Shown here piece after piece: positions 49,106-59,928 of a DNA stretch of 64,000 nucleotides. Under the pieces are notes generated by a model. The model searched no databases. It worked only from the letters and a program-made list of their open reading frames with translations, and was not told the DNA's origin. Position 1 is the stretch's first letter. Every line of letters begins with the position of its first letter. A program made the position numbers and the translations under genes. The stretch is from positions 3,844,001 through 3,908,000 of the forward strand of contig CP138906.1 in assembly GCA_033977085.1 (NCBI GenBank). The letters are read 5' to 3'. Source of the DNA: Apirhabdus apintestini (GTDB taxonomy: Bacteria; Pseudomonadota; Gammaproteobacteria; Enterobacterales; Enterobacteriaceae).

Positions 49106-49317
49106 TTATTTGCTGCCCGGAATGCTGAAACGCTTGTTGAAGCGCTCAACGCGACCACCGGTATCAACGACACGCTGTTTGCCAGTATAGAACGGGTGGC
49201 ATTTACCACATACGTCCAGGCTCAGATCGTGGCCCACGGTGGAGCGAGTTTTGATGACATTACCGCAAGAACAAGTCACGGTAATTTCGGAATAGTTCGG
49301 GTGAATACCTTTTTCAT
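49106..49317 (-). pseudogene. rpmE: ribosomal protein L31, one frameshift
   Basis: Zn-binding 50S protein. The corrected product is 70 residues: MKKGIHPNYSEITVTCSCGN, then HDLSLDVCGKCHPFYTGKQR with the Cys pairs, and an end at RFNKRFSIPGSK. The break is at codon 4 (near 49310): AAGGTATTC where AAGGGTATTC is needed. Because it removes almost the whole of a broadly conserved ribosomal protein, this frameshift is a strong candidate for a consensus error. It is convergent with metJ and divergent from priA, as in E. coli. No zinc-independent paralogue lies in the window. Confidence 0.88.
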
Positions 49318-49722
49318 GGGAAAACCTCTGTATAAGGCCGCGTCGCTCTTCCGGCCCCTACGCCAGACACCACGCGATGTGAATATGAATAATTCAGGTT
49401 TCTTGATGGCAGAAAAGCGCATCGAAGGCGGCGAATCATACAGGGATTTATGAGCGGATGCAAATTCCAGGGCGGCGGATAGCCGCCGACACCGCAAATA
49501 CAGTACGCTTTCCCTGGATAAATTAGCCTGTGATAATATCCGGCGTGCTGCATCGGGTTGCGCAATCAGAGAATATATTCCTGTTACTCCCCGCAACAGC
49601 GTCGCTTTAGCTCATTCGCCGTGCGTGGCGTGGCCAGAATTAGACTAAATATGCCTGCTGGCAGCGCGTCCGAATCACGCAATAACAACCGAACCGCGCC
49701 GTACAACTACAAGGATGCTGCA

Positions 49723-49982
49723 ATGTTAAAAATACTTCGCACCGCTGAAGGGAAAAAATTTCTTATTGCCGCCACGATTGTGTTTCTGATTGCCGCTACC
49801 ACGATTGGCATCGCGACATTCCAGGGCGTTGTCGACGAATATAATATGCCGATGCAGCAATGGCCGCTCTCGCTTTTCATCATGCAGGGGCTTTGGGTAT
49901 TTATCTATACGCTGATATTTACCGTTATCGGATCTTTACCCTTCGGGTTTTATTTTTAGGCCCAAAAGACGAACAATCATAA
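49723..49982 (+). pseudogene. small two-helix inner-membrane protein, frameshifted end
   Basis: ATG 49723 after AAGGA gives MLKILRTAEGKKFLIAATIV, a first membrane segment (LIAATIVFLIAATTIGIATF), a short loop EYNMPMQQWP, and a second segment (LFIMQGLWVFIYTLIFTVIG). The uncorrected frame stops after GFYF, but one more T at 49954 gives GFYFLGPKDEQS, which looks like a native C-terminus. Length about 86 residues. It resembles small enterobacterial membrane proteins of unknown function, perhaps DUF2534, but I cannot name it with confidence. It lies between rpmE and priA. Confidence 0.6.
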
Positions 49983-50367
49983 CCTCATGTTCTTACGCTG
50001 AAAATTAACAGGAAGAGCTTTCTTTATAGCCGTGCGCTGCGCTTATGTACTTCGCCAATGTTCCAGCGCCCATTAACATTAACAGAGCCACGCATCGCGC
50101 GATCGGCTGCTGTCGGCCAGAAACAATAGTGGCGAATCCGCTGGATACGCGCCTTGCAATATCACCAACGCGTACACAAATTCGTGAACATGCCCGATTC
50201 CCGAAGCCGGGTACAGGCGCCGGTAATGTCTTGATATGGCAAAACACGCGGTTTCTAATACGGCTATTTGTGGAATTACTCCGTCATGCATCTTGTTAAA
50301 ACCGTCGCCTGCCCGCACCATAGGTCTTTCTAACCTAACGCGATGATATGACCCGGACTCCCATTAC
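49983..50367. other. intergenic upstream of priA, no gene seen
   Basis: About 385 bp. Open frames of about 80 residues exist on both strands, but none has a family, a signal or a good ribosome site, and they overlap one another. I treat the stretch as non-coding or decayed. Confidence 0.4.
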
Positions 50368-52561
50368 ATGCCCGTAGCCCAAATTGCCCTGCCAGTCCCG
50401 CTGGCCCGCACCTTTGATTATTCTATTCCGCAGGGGATGCGGGTGGAGGCTGGTCTACGGGTAAATGTTCCATTTGGGCGACGCAACATGGTGGGTATTG
50501 TGTTCGGAGTCAGCGAATCCAGTGAACTGGCGCCGGAGAACCTGAAACCGCTCATTGATGTGATTGATGAAACACCGCTGTTTTCCGAGACGCTCTGGCG
50601 CCTGCTTTTGCGGGCTGCTGCCTATTACCATCACCCTATCGGTGACGTTTTATTTCATACGCTCCCGGCTCCGCTGCGTCTGGGGAAACCCGCGCAGGCG
50701 GCGCCGCTCTGGTACTGGCGTGCCAGCGCTGAAGGCCAGTCTCTTGATTTAAACAGCTTAAAACGCGCCCCTAAACAGCAACAGGCACTCGCCGCGCTAC
50801 GCCAGCGCGATATCTGGCGGCATCAGGTCACGGAACTGGATATCAACGAGGCGGCGTTACAGGCATTGCGGAAGAAAGCGCTGTGTGAATTGCATCATCA
50901 GCGCCCTAAAATCGAGCGCTGGCAGCAGCACTACGCGACCCAGGGAGAGCGCCTGCGCCTGAATACTGAACAGGCAACCGCCGTCGGCGCGATTCATGGT
51001 GATGCGGATCAATTTTCTCCCTGGCTGCTCGCAGGCATTACCGGCTCAGGAAAAACCGAAGTTTATCTGAGCGCGCTGGAAAATGTCCTGGCTCGCGGGA
51101 AACAGGCGCTGGTGTTAGTGCCTGAAATAGGGTTGACGCCGCAAACCATTGCCCGCTTTCGCGAGCGTTTCAAAGCACCGGTCGTGGTTGTCCACTCTGG
51201 CCTGAATGACAGTGAACGCCTCGACGCCTGGTTAAAAGCGCGCGACGGTGAGGCAGCGATTGTCATCGGCACGCGTTCGGCGCTATTTACGCCGTTTAAC
51301 CATCTCGGCATCATTATTGTCGATGAAGAACACGACGGCTCCTATAAACAACAGGAAGGCTGGCGCTATAATGGCCGCGATTTGGCGGTATGGCGCGCGC
51401 ATGCAGAAAATATTCCTATTATCCTCGGCTCTGCCACGCCTTCGCTTGAAACGCTGCACAATGTCCGCCTCGGTAAATATCGCCAGCTCACGCTCACGCG
51501 GCGCGCCGGTAACGCCCGCCCTCCGCAGCAGCATTTATTGGATCTGAAAAGCCAGCCGCTGCAGGCAGGCCTTGCGCCAGCGCTGATCGGGCGCATGCGC
51601 CAGCATTTACGCGACGGTAATCAGATTATTTTATTTCTCAATCGCCGCGGTTTCGCGCCGGCGCTGCTGTGCCACGATTGCGGCTGGATAGCTGAGTGCC
51701 CGCGCTGCGATCGGTATTACACGGTGCACCAAATGCAGCGCCATTTACGCTGCCACCATTGCGACAGCCAGCGCCCGCTGCCCCCGCAGTGCCCCCAGTG
51801 CGGCTCAACGCATTTAGTCACCGCCGGGATTGGTACTGAACAACTGGAGCAAGCGCTCTCCCTCTATTTCCCGGCATTCCGCTTACCCGTATCGACCGTG
51901 ATACCACCAGCCGTAAAGGTGCGCTTGAGCGCCAGCTTTCTGAAGTGCAGCAGGGTGGAGCGCGAATTTTGATTGGCACACAAATGCTGGCTAAAGGCCA
52001 TCACTTTCCTGACGTTACACTGGTGGCACTATTAGATGTCGATAGCGCGCTGTTTTCAGCCGATTTCAGGGCGGCCGAGCGCTTTGCCCAACTCTACACT
52101 CAGGTTTCCGGGCGCGCGGGGCGCGCGGATAAACAGGGTGAGGTCGTATTACAAACGCATCATCCGGAACACCCTTTGCTGCAAACATTACTGTATAAGG
52201 GATACGGTGCGTTTGCCGATCGGGCGCTTGCAGAGCGGCAAAGTGTCATGCTGCCCCCTGGAGCCATCATGTGTTGATTAGAGCCGATGACCAGGACAAT
52301 CAGCAGGCTGCCCGCTTTTTACAGCAATTTCGCCAGCGGTTAGAAGCCAGCCCGCTGGCAGACGCACAGCTGTGGATTATCGGCCCCGTACCAGCCCTGC
52401 AGCCCAAGCGCGGAGGACGATATCGCTGGCAATTGCTGCTGCAGCACACTTCTCGTCCCATCATGCAGCGGCTGCTGCAATCCGTATTGCCGCAAATTAA
52501 TGAGCTTGTGGAAGCCAGACGTCTCAAATGGGGAGTGGATGTCGATCCGATTGACAGCTAA
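50368..52561 (+). pseudogene. priA: primosomal helicase PriA, two frameshifts
   Basis: Restarts stalled replication forks by loading the primosome. It starts MPVAQIALPVPLARTFDYSI (DNA-binding 3'BD). The helicase core shows AGITGSGKTEVYLSALEN (Walker A), IIIVDEEHDGSYKQQ (Walker B, DEEH) and ILGSATPSLETLHN. The Zn motif CHDCGWIAECPRCDRYY and CHHCDSQRPLPPQCPQCGS follow. Breaks: G3 to G2 near 51888 (FPGIPLTRIDRDTTSRKG) and C6 to C5 near 52257 (LPPWSHHVLIRADDQ). It ends LKWGVDVDPIDS. Corrected length 731-732, as in E. coli. Loss would be severe, so a consensus error is plausible. Confidence 0.92.
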
Positions 52562-52831
52562 TCGGCCATCGCGTACACGCACTGGGATCTGCGAACCAGA
52601 TCCAGAATCTCACCTGAAGTCACATTTCCAATGAAAATTCTGTAACTCTTTGCACGGCGGATCTGTTAAGTATGTGGACACTATCATAACTGACTAAAAA
52701 GACGATCCGCTGATTTTCAAAAGCTTTCCGCACTCTTCTCTCTTTATCCCGGCCAGCCTACAGGGGTTACCGGCTTAGACAGCAGATGCTCAGCAGAAGG
52801 CTTTCGCTGCCAGCGTATGAGGTGCAGAACG

Positions 52832-53862
52832 TTGAAGACCAGGAAGCAAATATCTGGCGCTACCATGAAAGACGTCGCCGAAAGAGCGCAGGTTTCCACG
52901 GCCACCGTCTCACGAGCGCTAATGAATCCCGAAAAGGTTTCTCAAAATACGCGAACGCGCGTTGAGCAGGCCGCTATAGACATTGGGTATTTGCCTTTGG
53001 CGGCAGGGCGCGCCCTCAAACGCGGCGATTCTCGCACGCTGTTGGTTATTGTGCCTGATATTTGCGATCCCTTCTTCGGCGAAATGCTCAGAGGCATTGA
53101 AACAACCGCTGCCGCACAGGGATATTTGGTATTAATCGGTGACTGTGCGCATCAAAATCAGCAGGAAAAAACATTCCTGGACTTAATTGTCACCCGTCAA
53201 ATTGATGGCCTGCTATTGCTTGGCTCCCGGCTGCCGTTTGATGCGGGCAAGGCAGAGCAGCGTCATTTGCCGCCGATGGTGATGGCCAATGAGTTCGCAC
53301 CAGAACTGGAACTCCCCACGGTACACATCGATAATTTAACCGCGGCATTTAATGCCGTTACTTATTTGTACGAGCAGGGACATCGACGCATTGCCTGCGT
53401 CGGCGGGCCGCAAGAAATGCCCTTATGTCACTATCGCATGCAGGGCTATATTCAGGCGCTGCGCCGACACGGACTGCTTGTTACCCCCAGTATATTACGC
53501 GCGGTAATTTTAGCCTTGAGACCGGTGCTCAGGCGCTGGAGAGTTTCATGGCGCTTCCCGAGCCACCTGACGCACTTTTTTGTCATAGCGACATTATCGC
53601 ACTCGGCGCGTTATCTCAGGCTAAAAAACGCGGTTTACGCGTTCCACATGATGTTTCGTTAATGGGATTTGACGACATCGCCTTATCGCAATTTTGCGAT
53701 CCACCGCTCACCACTATGGCACAGCCGCGCTTTGAAATTGGGCGCCAGGCGATGCTGCTGCTGCTCGATCATATGCAAGGCCGCACGGTAACCAGCGGCT
53801 CCCGTCTGCTGGAATGTAATCTAATAATTCGGGATTCAGTACAATGCAGGTTGCCTGGATAG
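52832..53862 (+). pseudogene. cytR: LacI-family nucleoside regulator CytR, one frameshift
   Basis: Represses nucleoside uptake and catabolism genes with CRP; cytidine is the inducer. The helix-turn-helix MKDVAERAQVSTATVSRALM is near the N-terminus, then ILGD-type ligand domain: VIVPDICDPFFGEMLRGIE, HIDNLTAAFNAVTYLYEQGH and CDPPLTTMAQPRFEIGRQA. I chose the TTG at 52832 because KTRKQISGATMKDV aligns with the E. coli N-terminus; an ATG at 52817 is the alternative. The break near 53487 is C6 to C5 (LVTPQYITRGNFSLE). About 343 residues after correction. It lies between priA and ftsN, as in E. coli. Confidence 0.9.
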
Positions 53863-54434
53863 TGGGTGCCACTCTTTGAACGCGGTACCAAGACTTATCC
53901 TCTGGTTTCGCCGCGCAAAGCGCCCTTCACCGGCAGCAACGGCGATTCCACAGCTTCACCATCAATTAGCGCCAGCCTGCGCACAGTAGACGTTAAATCA
54001 TTTCTCAGATTGACGCTGTTCGCCTTCTGCGACCGGCAGTAATCGTATATTGTTCAACCACGTGCTGTTCAATCACGCGGTATAGTGCTGCTATAGCCCG
54101 GCCCAACCGCCTTCTATAAAGTCTGATATAAACTTATACTCCAGGTCTCATAAATGAGTCGCAGCGAGTGTTTGTCATTGGTCAGATAAAGGCAGCGTCG
54201 GCGACACAAAGCGGGTGAATAAGTCATATCGCCACGATGTGATAAGTTTATACGCAGGCAATCACTAACAATTATTTTTAAATCAAGTAACTAACTGCGA
54301 AGCGCTCATTTTGCCTGCAGACCGCCCTATCTTTCCAGAATAAAGTGTTGTGATTTCAGACAGACAATCTGGTCAAAGCAGTAACCCTTAAGTAACATGA
54401 TCTCTTCTTCTCGAATGGATACAGCGAAACAATA
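53863..54434. other. intergenic between cytR and ftsN, no gene seen
   Basis: About 570 bp with no supported gene on either strand. It is longer than the corresponding E. coli gap and may hold decayed sequence as well as the ftsN promoter. Confidence 0.4.
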
Positions 54435-55474
54435 GTGGCACAAAAAGATTATGTCAGCCGCGGGCGCCCATCCCCCGCCCGACGCAAAAAAGCAACTCTC
54501 GCAAAAAGCAACGTAGTGCTGTTTCCCCAACCATGGTCGCCATCGCTGCTGCCGTGCTGGTCGCTTTCATTGGCGGCCTGTGGTTTATCACCCATCACAA
54601 AAAGGAAGAAGCAGACAATCTCCCGGGCCATAAGGCTACCGGTAACGGGCTTCCACCAAAGCCTGAGGAACGCTGGCGCTACATTAAAGAACTGGAAAGC
54701 CGCCAGCCCGGTATAACCAAACCGACCGAGCCTTCTTCGGGCGGTGAAAATATCCATCAGGACCAACTCACCGACGAGCAGCGCCAGCTTCTTGAGCAAA
54801 TGCAGGCGGATATGCGCCAACAGCCTACGCCGTTAAATGAAGTGCCCTGGAATGAACAAACGCCCGCGCAGCGCCAACAAACTCTGCAGCGGCAGCGACA
54901 AATGGATACCCAACGACAGCAGTTTGAAGCCCAGCAGCGCCAGGTCGATCAACAGCGCCAGCAGCAGCAGCGTCAAATAGACCAGGAGCGGCAACAGCAA
55001 TTGCGCCAGATGGCGCTTGAACGTCAGCAACAGCTACGCCGGATGGAGCAGGAGCGCCAGGCTCAGACTGCGAAACAGCAGGTACAGCGCGCGCCTGCAG
55101 ACTCACCGTCGCCGGGCATTCGTGCCGATAAACCCGCTAACGCAACCCGTCAGGCTCCTGCTCCTGCACAAACTCAGGCGCAGAAACCGGCATCGACAGA
55201 GAAAGAAGTAGTGCCTGCAAACACAGCAGCGGCGGAGCCAAAAGACGCCCGCCGCTGGATGATCCAGTGCGGTTCATTCAAAGGCAGCGAGCCGGCTGAA
55301 AAAGTGCGGGCTCAGCTTGCGTTTGAGGGGTTTGATTCGCACGTGACCACTAATAATGGCTGGAACAGAGTGATGATCGGGCCGCTGACCGGTAAAAATA
55401 GCACTGACGCAATGCTTAAACGTCTGCAATCCTCAGGTCATGCTAACTGCATTCGAGTTGCTGCCGGGGGTTGA
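54435..55474 (+). pseudogene. ftsN: cell division protein FtsN, one frameshift
   Basis: Divisome activator, one membrane helix with a periplasmic SPOR domain. The cytoplasmic start MAQKDYVSRGRPSPARRKKA is followed in the next frame by the helix MVAIAAAVLVAFIGGLWFIT. Then come the essential helix region PPKPEERWRYIKELESRQPG, a long Gln/Arg-rich linker (about residues 130-215), and the SPOR domain RRWMIQCGSFKGSEPAEKVR to NCIRVAAGG with its Cys pair. The break near 54500 is A6 to A5 (LAKKQRSAVSPTMVA). FtsN is essential in E. coli, so the frameshift is suspect. The linker is unusually rich in QQRQ-type repeats. Confidence 0.9.
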
Positions 55475-55498
55475 AACCCTCAAATTCTCCCCCATCTA
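55471..55498 (+). promoter_or_regulatory. heat-shock (sigma-32) promoter of hslVU
   Basis: TTGAAA (55471-55476), 13-bp spacer, CCCCATCTA (55490-55498), close to the sigma-32 consensus CTTGAAA and CCCCATNT. It overlaps the ftsN stop and lies about 70 bp upstream of hslV, as expected for the E. coli heat-shock operon. Confidence 0.8.
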
Positions 55499-55564
55499 TA
55501 ATGTCATTCTGCCCCGAGCTTACGCGCGGGGCTCCCTATTCCGCTAGTAAAAAGGGGTCTGCTC

Positions 55565-56094
55565 GTGACAACAATAGTAAGCGTACGCCGCAACGGACAA
55601 GTCGTGATTGGAGGCGATGGCCAGGCCACGCTGGGTAATACGGTCATGAAGGGTAACGTCAAAAAGTACGCCGCCTCTATAACGATCGGGTCATAGCAGG
55701 CTTCGCCGGCGGCACCGCAGATGCCTTTACGCTATTTGAACTTTTTGAGCGCAAGCTAGAGATGCATCAGGGCCACCTGGTCAAAGCGGCGGTTGAACTG
55801 GCAAAAGACTGGCGCACTGACCGTATGCTGCGTCGGCTCGAAGCACTGCTGGCGGTTGCAGATGAAAACGCCTCGCTTATCATCTCCGGTAATGGCGATG
55901 TGATTCAGCCGGAAAATGATCTTATCGCAATTGGCTCCGGCGGGCCTTATGCGCAGTCAGCGGCGCGCGCGCTGCTGGAAAACACGGAGCTAAACGCCCG
56001 TGATATCGTGGAGAAGTCGTTGGGTATCGCTGGAGATATTTGCATTTACACCAACCACTTCCATACCATCGAAGAACTCCCGTCTAAAGCCTGA
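55565..56094 (+). pseudogene. hslV: HslV protease subunit, one frameshift
   Basis: Peptidase of the HslVU (ClpQY) complex, a proteasome-like threonine protease. GTG start at 55565; TTIVSVRRNGQVVIGGDGQA gives the N-terminal catalytic Thr after Met removal. GNTVMKGNVKKVRRLYNDRV spans the break near 55665, where AAAAAG needs one more G. The rest, GFAGGTADAFTLFELFERKL to YTNHFHTIEELPSKA, is normal. Corrected length 176 residues, as in E. coli. The hslU start lies 11 bp downstream, in the same heat-shock operon. Confidence 0.9.
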
Positions 56095-56105
56095 GGACTC
56101 TCCTA

Positions 56106-57440
56106 ATGTCTGAAATGACTCCCCGCGAAATCGTCAGCGAACTGAATAAACACATTATTGGCCAGGACGCTGCTAAGCGCTCTGTCGCCATCGCGCTGCG
56201 CAACCGCTGGCGCCGGATGCAGCTTGATGAAGAGCTGCGCCATGAAGTGACGCCAAAGAATATTTTAATGATAGGCCCAACCGGCGTAGGTAAAACCGAA
56301 ATCGCTCGCCGCCTTGCCCGCCTTGCAAACGCACCGTTTATTAAAGTTGAGGCCACTAAATTCACAGAAGTGGGCTATGTCGGTAAAGAAGTGGATTCTA
56401 TTATTCGCGATCTGACAGACTCCGCGGTAAAAATGGTGCGCATGCAGTCGATAGAGAAAAACCGCTATCGCGCTGAGGAAATGGCTGAAGAACGCATTCT
56501 CGATGCACTAATCCCGCCGGCAAAAAATAACTGGGGCCAGGCTGAATCCGCTCAGGAACCGTCCGCTGCGCGCCAGGCATTTCGTAAAAAGCTGCGCGAA
56601 GGCGAGCTGGATGAGAAAGAGATAGAAATCAATCTCGCCGCCGCACCGGTGGGCGTTGAGATAATGGCGCCTCCCGGCATGGAAGAAATGACCAGCCAGT
56701 TACAATCCATGTTTCAGAATCTGGGTGGCCAAAAGCAAAAGCCGCGCAAGATGAAAATTAAAGACGCCATGAAATTGCTCATCGAAGAAGAGGCGGCAAA
56801 ACTGGTCAATCCCGAGGAGCTGAAAGAACAGGCGATTGAAGCCGTGGAGCAGCACGGGATCGTGTTCATTGATGAAATCGACAAAATTTGTAAGCGCGGC
56901 GGCAATACTTCCGGGCCCGATGTTTCCCGCGAAGGCGTTCAGCGTGATTTATTGCCGCTGGTAGAAGGCTGCACGGTATCAACCAAACACGGCATGGTAC
57001 GCACGGACCATATTTTGTTTATTGCCTCCGGCGCATTCCAGGTCGCAAGCCCCTCCGATTTAATTCCGGAACTGCAGGGGCGCCTTCCTATTCGCGTCGA
57101 GCTGCAGGCACTGACTACCGAAGATTTCAAACGCATCCTGACTGAGCCAAGCGCGTCGGTCACCGTACAGTATAAAGCGCTGATGGCGACTGAAGGGGTG
57201 AATATTGAGTTTACGGAAGACGGCATCGATCGCATTGCCCAGGCTGCGTGGCAGGTGAATGAAAGCACCGAAAATATCGGCGCCCGCCGCCTGCACACCG
57301 TGCTGGAGCGCCTCATGGAGGATATCTCCTATGACGCAAGCGATCTGAACGGAGAAACGGTGACGATTGACGCGCAGTACGTTAGCAAACACCTCGATGA
57401 ACTCGTGGCAGATGAAGATCTAAGTCGTTTTATCCTATAA
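56106..57440 (+). CDS. hslU: HslU ATPase subunit
   Basis: AAA+ unfoldase that feeds substrates such as SulA and RcsA to HslV. Intact, 444 residues (E. coli 443). Walker A is LMIGPTGVGKTEIARRLA near residue 58, the pore loop is EVGYVGKEVDS near 90, the intermediate domain spans roughly residues 110-240, Walker B is IVFIDEIDKICKRGG, and sensor 2 lies in ENIGARRLHTVLERLM. The C-terminal DLSRFIL tail that activates HslV is present. ATG follows a GAGGACTC site. It is one of the few long genes here without a frameshift. Confidence 0.97.
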   Translation: MSEMTPREIVSELNKHIIGQDAAKRSVAIALRNRWRRMQLDEELRHEVTPKNILMIGPTGVGKTEIARRLARLANAPFIKVEATKFTEVGYVGKEVDSIIRDLTDSAVKMVRMQSIEKNRYRAEEMAEERILDALIPPAKNNWGQAESAQEPSAARQAFRKKLREGELDEKEIEINLAAAPVGVEIMAPPGMEEMTSQLQSMFQNLGGQKQKPRKMKIKDAMKLLIEEEAAKLVNPEELKEQAIEAVEQHGIVFIDEIDKICKRGGNTSGPDVSREGVQRDLLPLVEGCTVSTKHGMVRTDHILFIASGAFQVASPSDLIPELQGRLPIRVELQALTTEDFKRILTEPSASVTVQYKALMATEGVNIEFTEDGIDRIAQAAWQVNESTENIGARRLHTVLERLMEDISYDASDLNGETVTIDAQYVSKHLDELVADEDLSRFIL

Positions 57441-57595
57441 TTCGGCTTAACGTATTTTCATCGCACTGGTGGGGGTTCCGACTCGCCATATTTCAGGTGA
57501 AGATTGAGCGAGGGCGACGCGCCCATTGCGCACCAATCTATAGCGCCTGAGAATATGAGAGTCAGGCCCCCATTATTTATTGTCAACGAGATCTC

Positions 57596-58524
57596 ATGAC
57601 TGAACCACAACCCACAAGTCGCACCCGCGCCTGGCTGGAAAGCCTACGACCCCGTACGCTGCCCTGGCTTTTTCTTCAATTATTGTCGGTATCGCCCTCG
57701 CGTGGTGGCAGGGGTTTTTCGATCCGGCGGTAGCGCTATTAGCGTTACTCACCGCCGGGCTGCTACAAATTCTCTCCAACCTGGCTAATGATTACGGTGA
57801 TGCCGTGAAAGGCAGCGATAAACCCGATCGTATTGGCCCGCTGCGCGGCATGCAAAAAGGTGTGATTACTCAGCGCCAAATGAAAATCGCACTCATGATT
57901 ACCGTTGCGCTAATCTGTTTGTCTGGTCTTGCACTGGTAGCCCTGGCTTGCCATAGCCTGACAGACGTATTAGGTTTTCTGCTGCTTGGCCTGCTATCTA
58001 TTATCGCCGCCATCACTTATACCGTTGGTACCCGCCCTTATGGCTACATGGGGCTCGGGGATATTTCTGTTTTGATTTTCTTTGGCTGGCTGAGCGTGGT
58101 TGGGAGTTGGTACCTTCAGGCGCACATGCTGGTGTTTTCTATTTTTCTGCCGGCAACGGCCTGCGGGCTGCTGGCGACCGCCGTTCTCAATATTAATAAT
58201 TTAAGAGATATCAACAGCGATAAAGAAAACGGCAAAAATACTCTGGCGGTTCGCCTTGGCCCGGTGATGGCCCGCCGCTATCACGCCTGCCTGCTATTAG
58301 GATCGTTAATCTGCCTGGCGCTGTTTAATCTCATTTGGCTGCAGGATTTGTGGGGTTGGCTATTCCTGCTGGCAGCACCGCTATTATTCAAGCAGATACG
58401 CTATGTGATGCGCGAACATGAGCCACTGGCAATGCGCCCAATGCTGGAACGAACAGTGAAAGTCGCTCTGCTAACTAACTTGCTGTTTTGTATTGGCCTT
58501 ATTCTCAGCCAACTGCATTTTTAA
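57596..58524 (+). pseudogene. menA: 1,4-dihydroxy-2-naphthoate prenyltransferase, one frameshift
   Basis: UbiA-family membrane enzyme that attaches the prenyl tail in menaquinone synthesis. It starts MTEPQPTSRTRAWLESLRPR. The Asp motifs are NLANDYGDAVKGSDKPDR and LRDINSDKENGKNT. Eight to nine hydrophobic segments follow (for example LLLGLLSIIAAITYTVG). The break near 57663 is C4 to C3 (RTLPLAFSSIIVGIALAW). Corrected length is about 309 residues; E. coli has 308. It lies between hslU and rraA, as in E. coli. Confidence 0.92.
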
Positions 58525-58615
58525 CTGACACATATCAATTAACATTGATGATTTTGCCAACAGTCAGCGTTAAGAGATATACTGACTATTCCAGCAGCAA
58601 CTGAATGTTAAGCCT

Positions 58616-59100
58616 ATGAAATATGATACTTCCGAGCTTTGCGACATCTACCAGGAGGATGTCAACGTGGTGGAACCGCTGTTCTCCAACTTTGGGGGAC
58701 GGTCTTCATTTGGTGGGCAAATCATCACAGTAAAATGTTTTGAGGACAACGGGTTGCTGTATGAAATGCTAGAGGAAAACGGGCGTGGCCGCGTTTTACT
58801 CGTTGACGGCGGCGGCTCTATGCGTAGAGCGCTAATCGATGCCGACCTGGCGCGTCTGGCCGTGCAAAATGAATGGGAAGGGATTGTGTGCTACGGCGCC
58901 GTCCGTCACGTTGACGATCTTGAAGAACTGGATTTAGGTATCCAGGCTATCGCCGCCATTCCCGTTGGCTCCGCAGGGAAGGCGTGGGCGAAAGCGATGT
59001 GCGCGTCAATTTTGGCGGCGTAACATTCTTTTCCGGCGATCATCTTTATGCCGACAATACCGGTATTATTCTGTCCGAAGATCCGCTGGATATCGAATAA
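58616..59100 (+). pseudogene. rraA: RNase E inhibitor RraA, one frameshift
   Basis: Trimeric protein that binds RNase E and lowers mRNA decay. It starts MKYDTSELCDIYQEDVNVVE; FGGRSSFGGQIITVKCFEDN and RVLLVDGGGSMRRALIDADL are conserved. The break near 58977 is G4 to G3 (PVGSAGEGVGESDVRVNFGG). The last segment, FSGDHLYADNTGIILSEDPL, is in the other frame and ends DIE. Corrected length is 161 residues, as in E. coli. A terminator follows, shared with the convergent zapB. Confidence 0.9.
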
Positions 59101-59130
59101 CCGCTATTGCTGAGCGTACAATGATAAAAG

Positions 59131-59156
59131 AAAAGGCACCTGAAAGGGTGCCTTTT
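59131..59156. terminator. bidirectional terminator between rraA and zapB
   Basis: AAAAGGCACC, loop TGAAAG, GGTGCCTTTT: a stem with A and T tracts between convergent genes. Confidence 0.85.
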
Positions 59157-59173
59157 GCATGCCTTCAACGAGC

Positions 59174-59416
59174 TTAGTTGACCTCGTCCATTTTACCCAG
59201 CAGCGTTTGTAGGCGCTCATGCCAGGCGCTTTGCTGCTCGCGCAGCTGCGCGTTCTCGCGCTCCAGCGCTTCACGATTACCGTGCGCTTGCTGCGCTTCC
59301 TGCGCCAGTTGGTTATTCTTTTCTTTCAGCTCTTCAATTTCCATCTGTAACAGCGTAATGGTATCAATCGCCTGCTGAACCTTAGCTTCCAGTTTTTCAA
59401 ATACTTCAAATGACAT
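59174..59416 (-). CDS. zapB: cell division protein ZapB
   Basis: Intact 80-residue protein, almost wholly a coiled coil. It starts at ATG 59416 (MSFEVFEKLEAKVQQAIDTI) after AGGAGAGG; an extension to 59494 is rejected. It contains heptads such as LLQMEIEELKEKNNQLAQEA and ends GKMDEVN. ZapB joins the Z-ring layer with ZapA and MatP. It lies between rraA and glpF as in E. coli, on the opposite strand. Confidence 0.95.
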   Translation of the reverse strand: MSFEVFEKLEAKVQQAIDTITLLQMEIEELKEKNNQLAQEAQQAHGNREALERENAQLREQQSAWHERLQTLLGKMDEVN

Positions 59417-59928
59417 CGTGGTACCTCTCCTGAATTTGCAAGGCGCGGATCCCCTCTGGCTAAAGTTATACGCTATTCCGGGAATATTTTGCATCAGCCC
59501 GAATCATTGCACGGGCATCTTCCGTATAACTCAGCCAACATAAGGTATATCTCAACCTAATTTCCGGCGAATGCTTCAACATTAACATGCGCGCACTGAT
59601 GATAAGCCTGATTGTATGGAGCGCGCTCTTCAGTGTCCAGCAATGCGCCGCGCTGTTTGCGCTTTGCAACACTTTTCAGTCTATGCCGAAAGTTCATAAC
59701 CGCCATTGTAGATAAAATGTTAATAATCGCTAGACGATAACGGCATTTTTGCTACATCAACGCACCGTTTTATCGTATTCGTCAGCGCGAAATCGCGCAT
59801 TTTTTTGACCTGACACGCACATTTTGAGTTCGTAATTTTTCACTTTCGCTCGTTAACGATAAATTAACACCCGCAGGCAGATTGCCGACAGTGTTTTTAT
59901 CCATATTATTCCCTTCAGGAGCCTGATT
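59417..59928. other. zapB-glpF intergenic region
   Basis: About 510 bp, no gene. It must hold the glpF promoter and its GlpR and CRP sites, but I could not place these reliably by eye. TTCAGGAG just upstream of 59929 is the glpF ribosome site. Confidence 0.5.

Noticed and set aside
50045..50321. Overlapping frames of about 80 codons on both strands upstream of priA
   Set aside because: They contradict each other and none shows motifs or a ribosome site.
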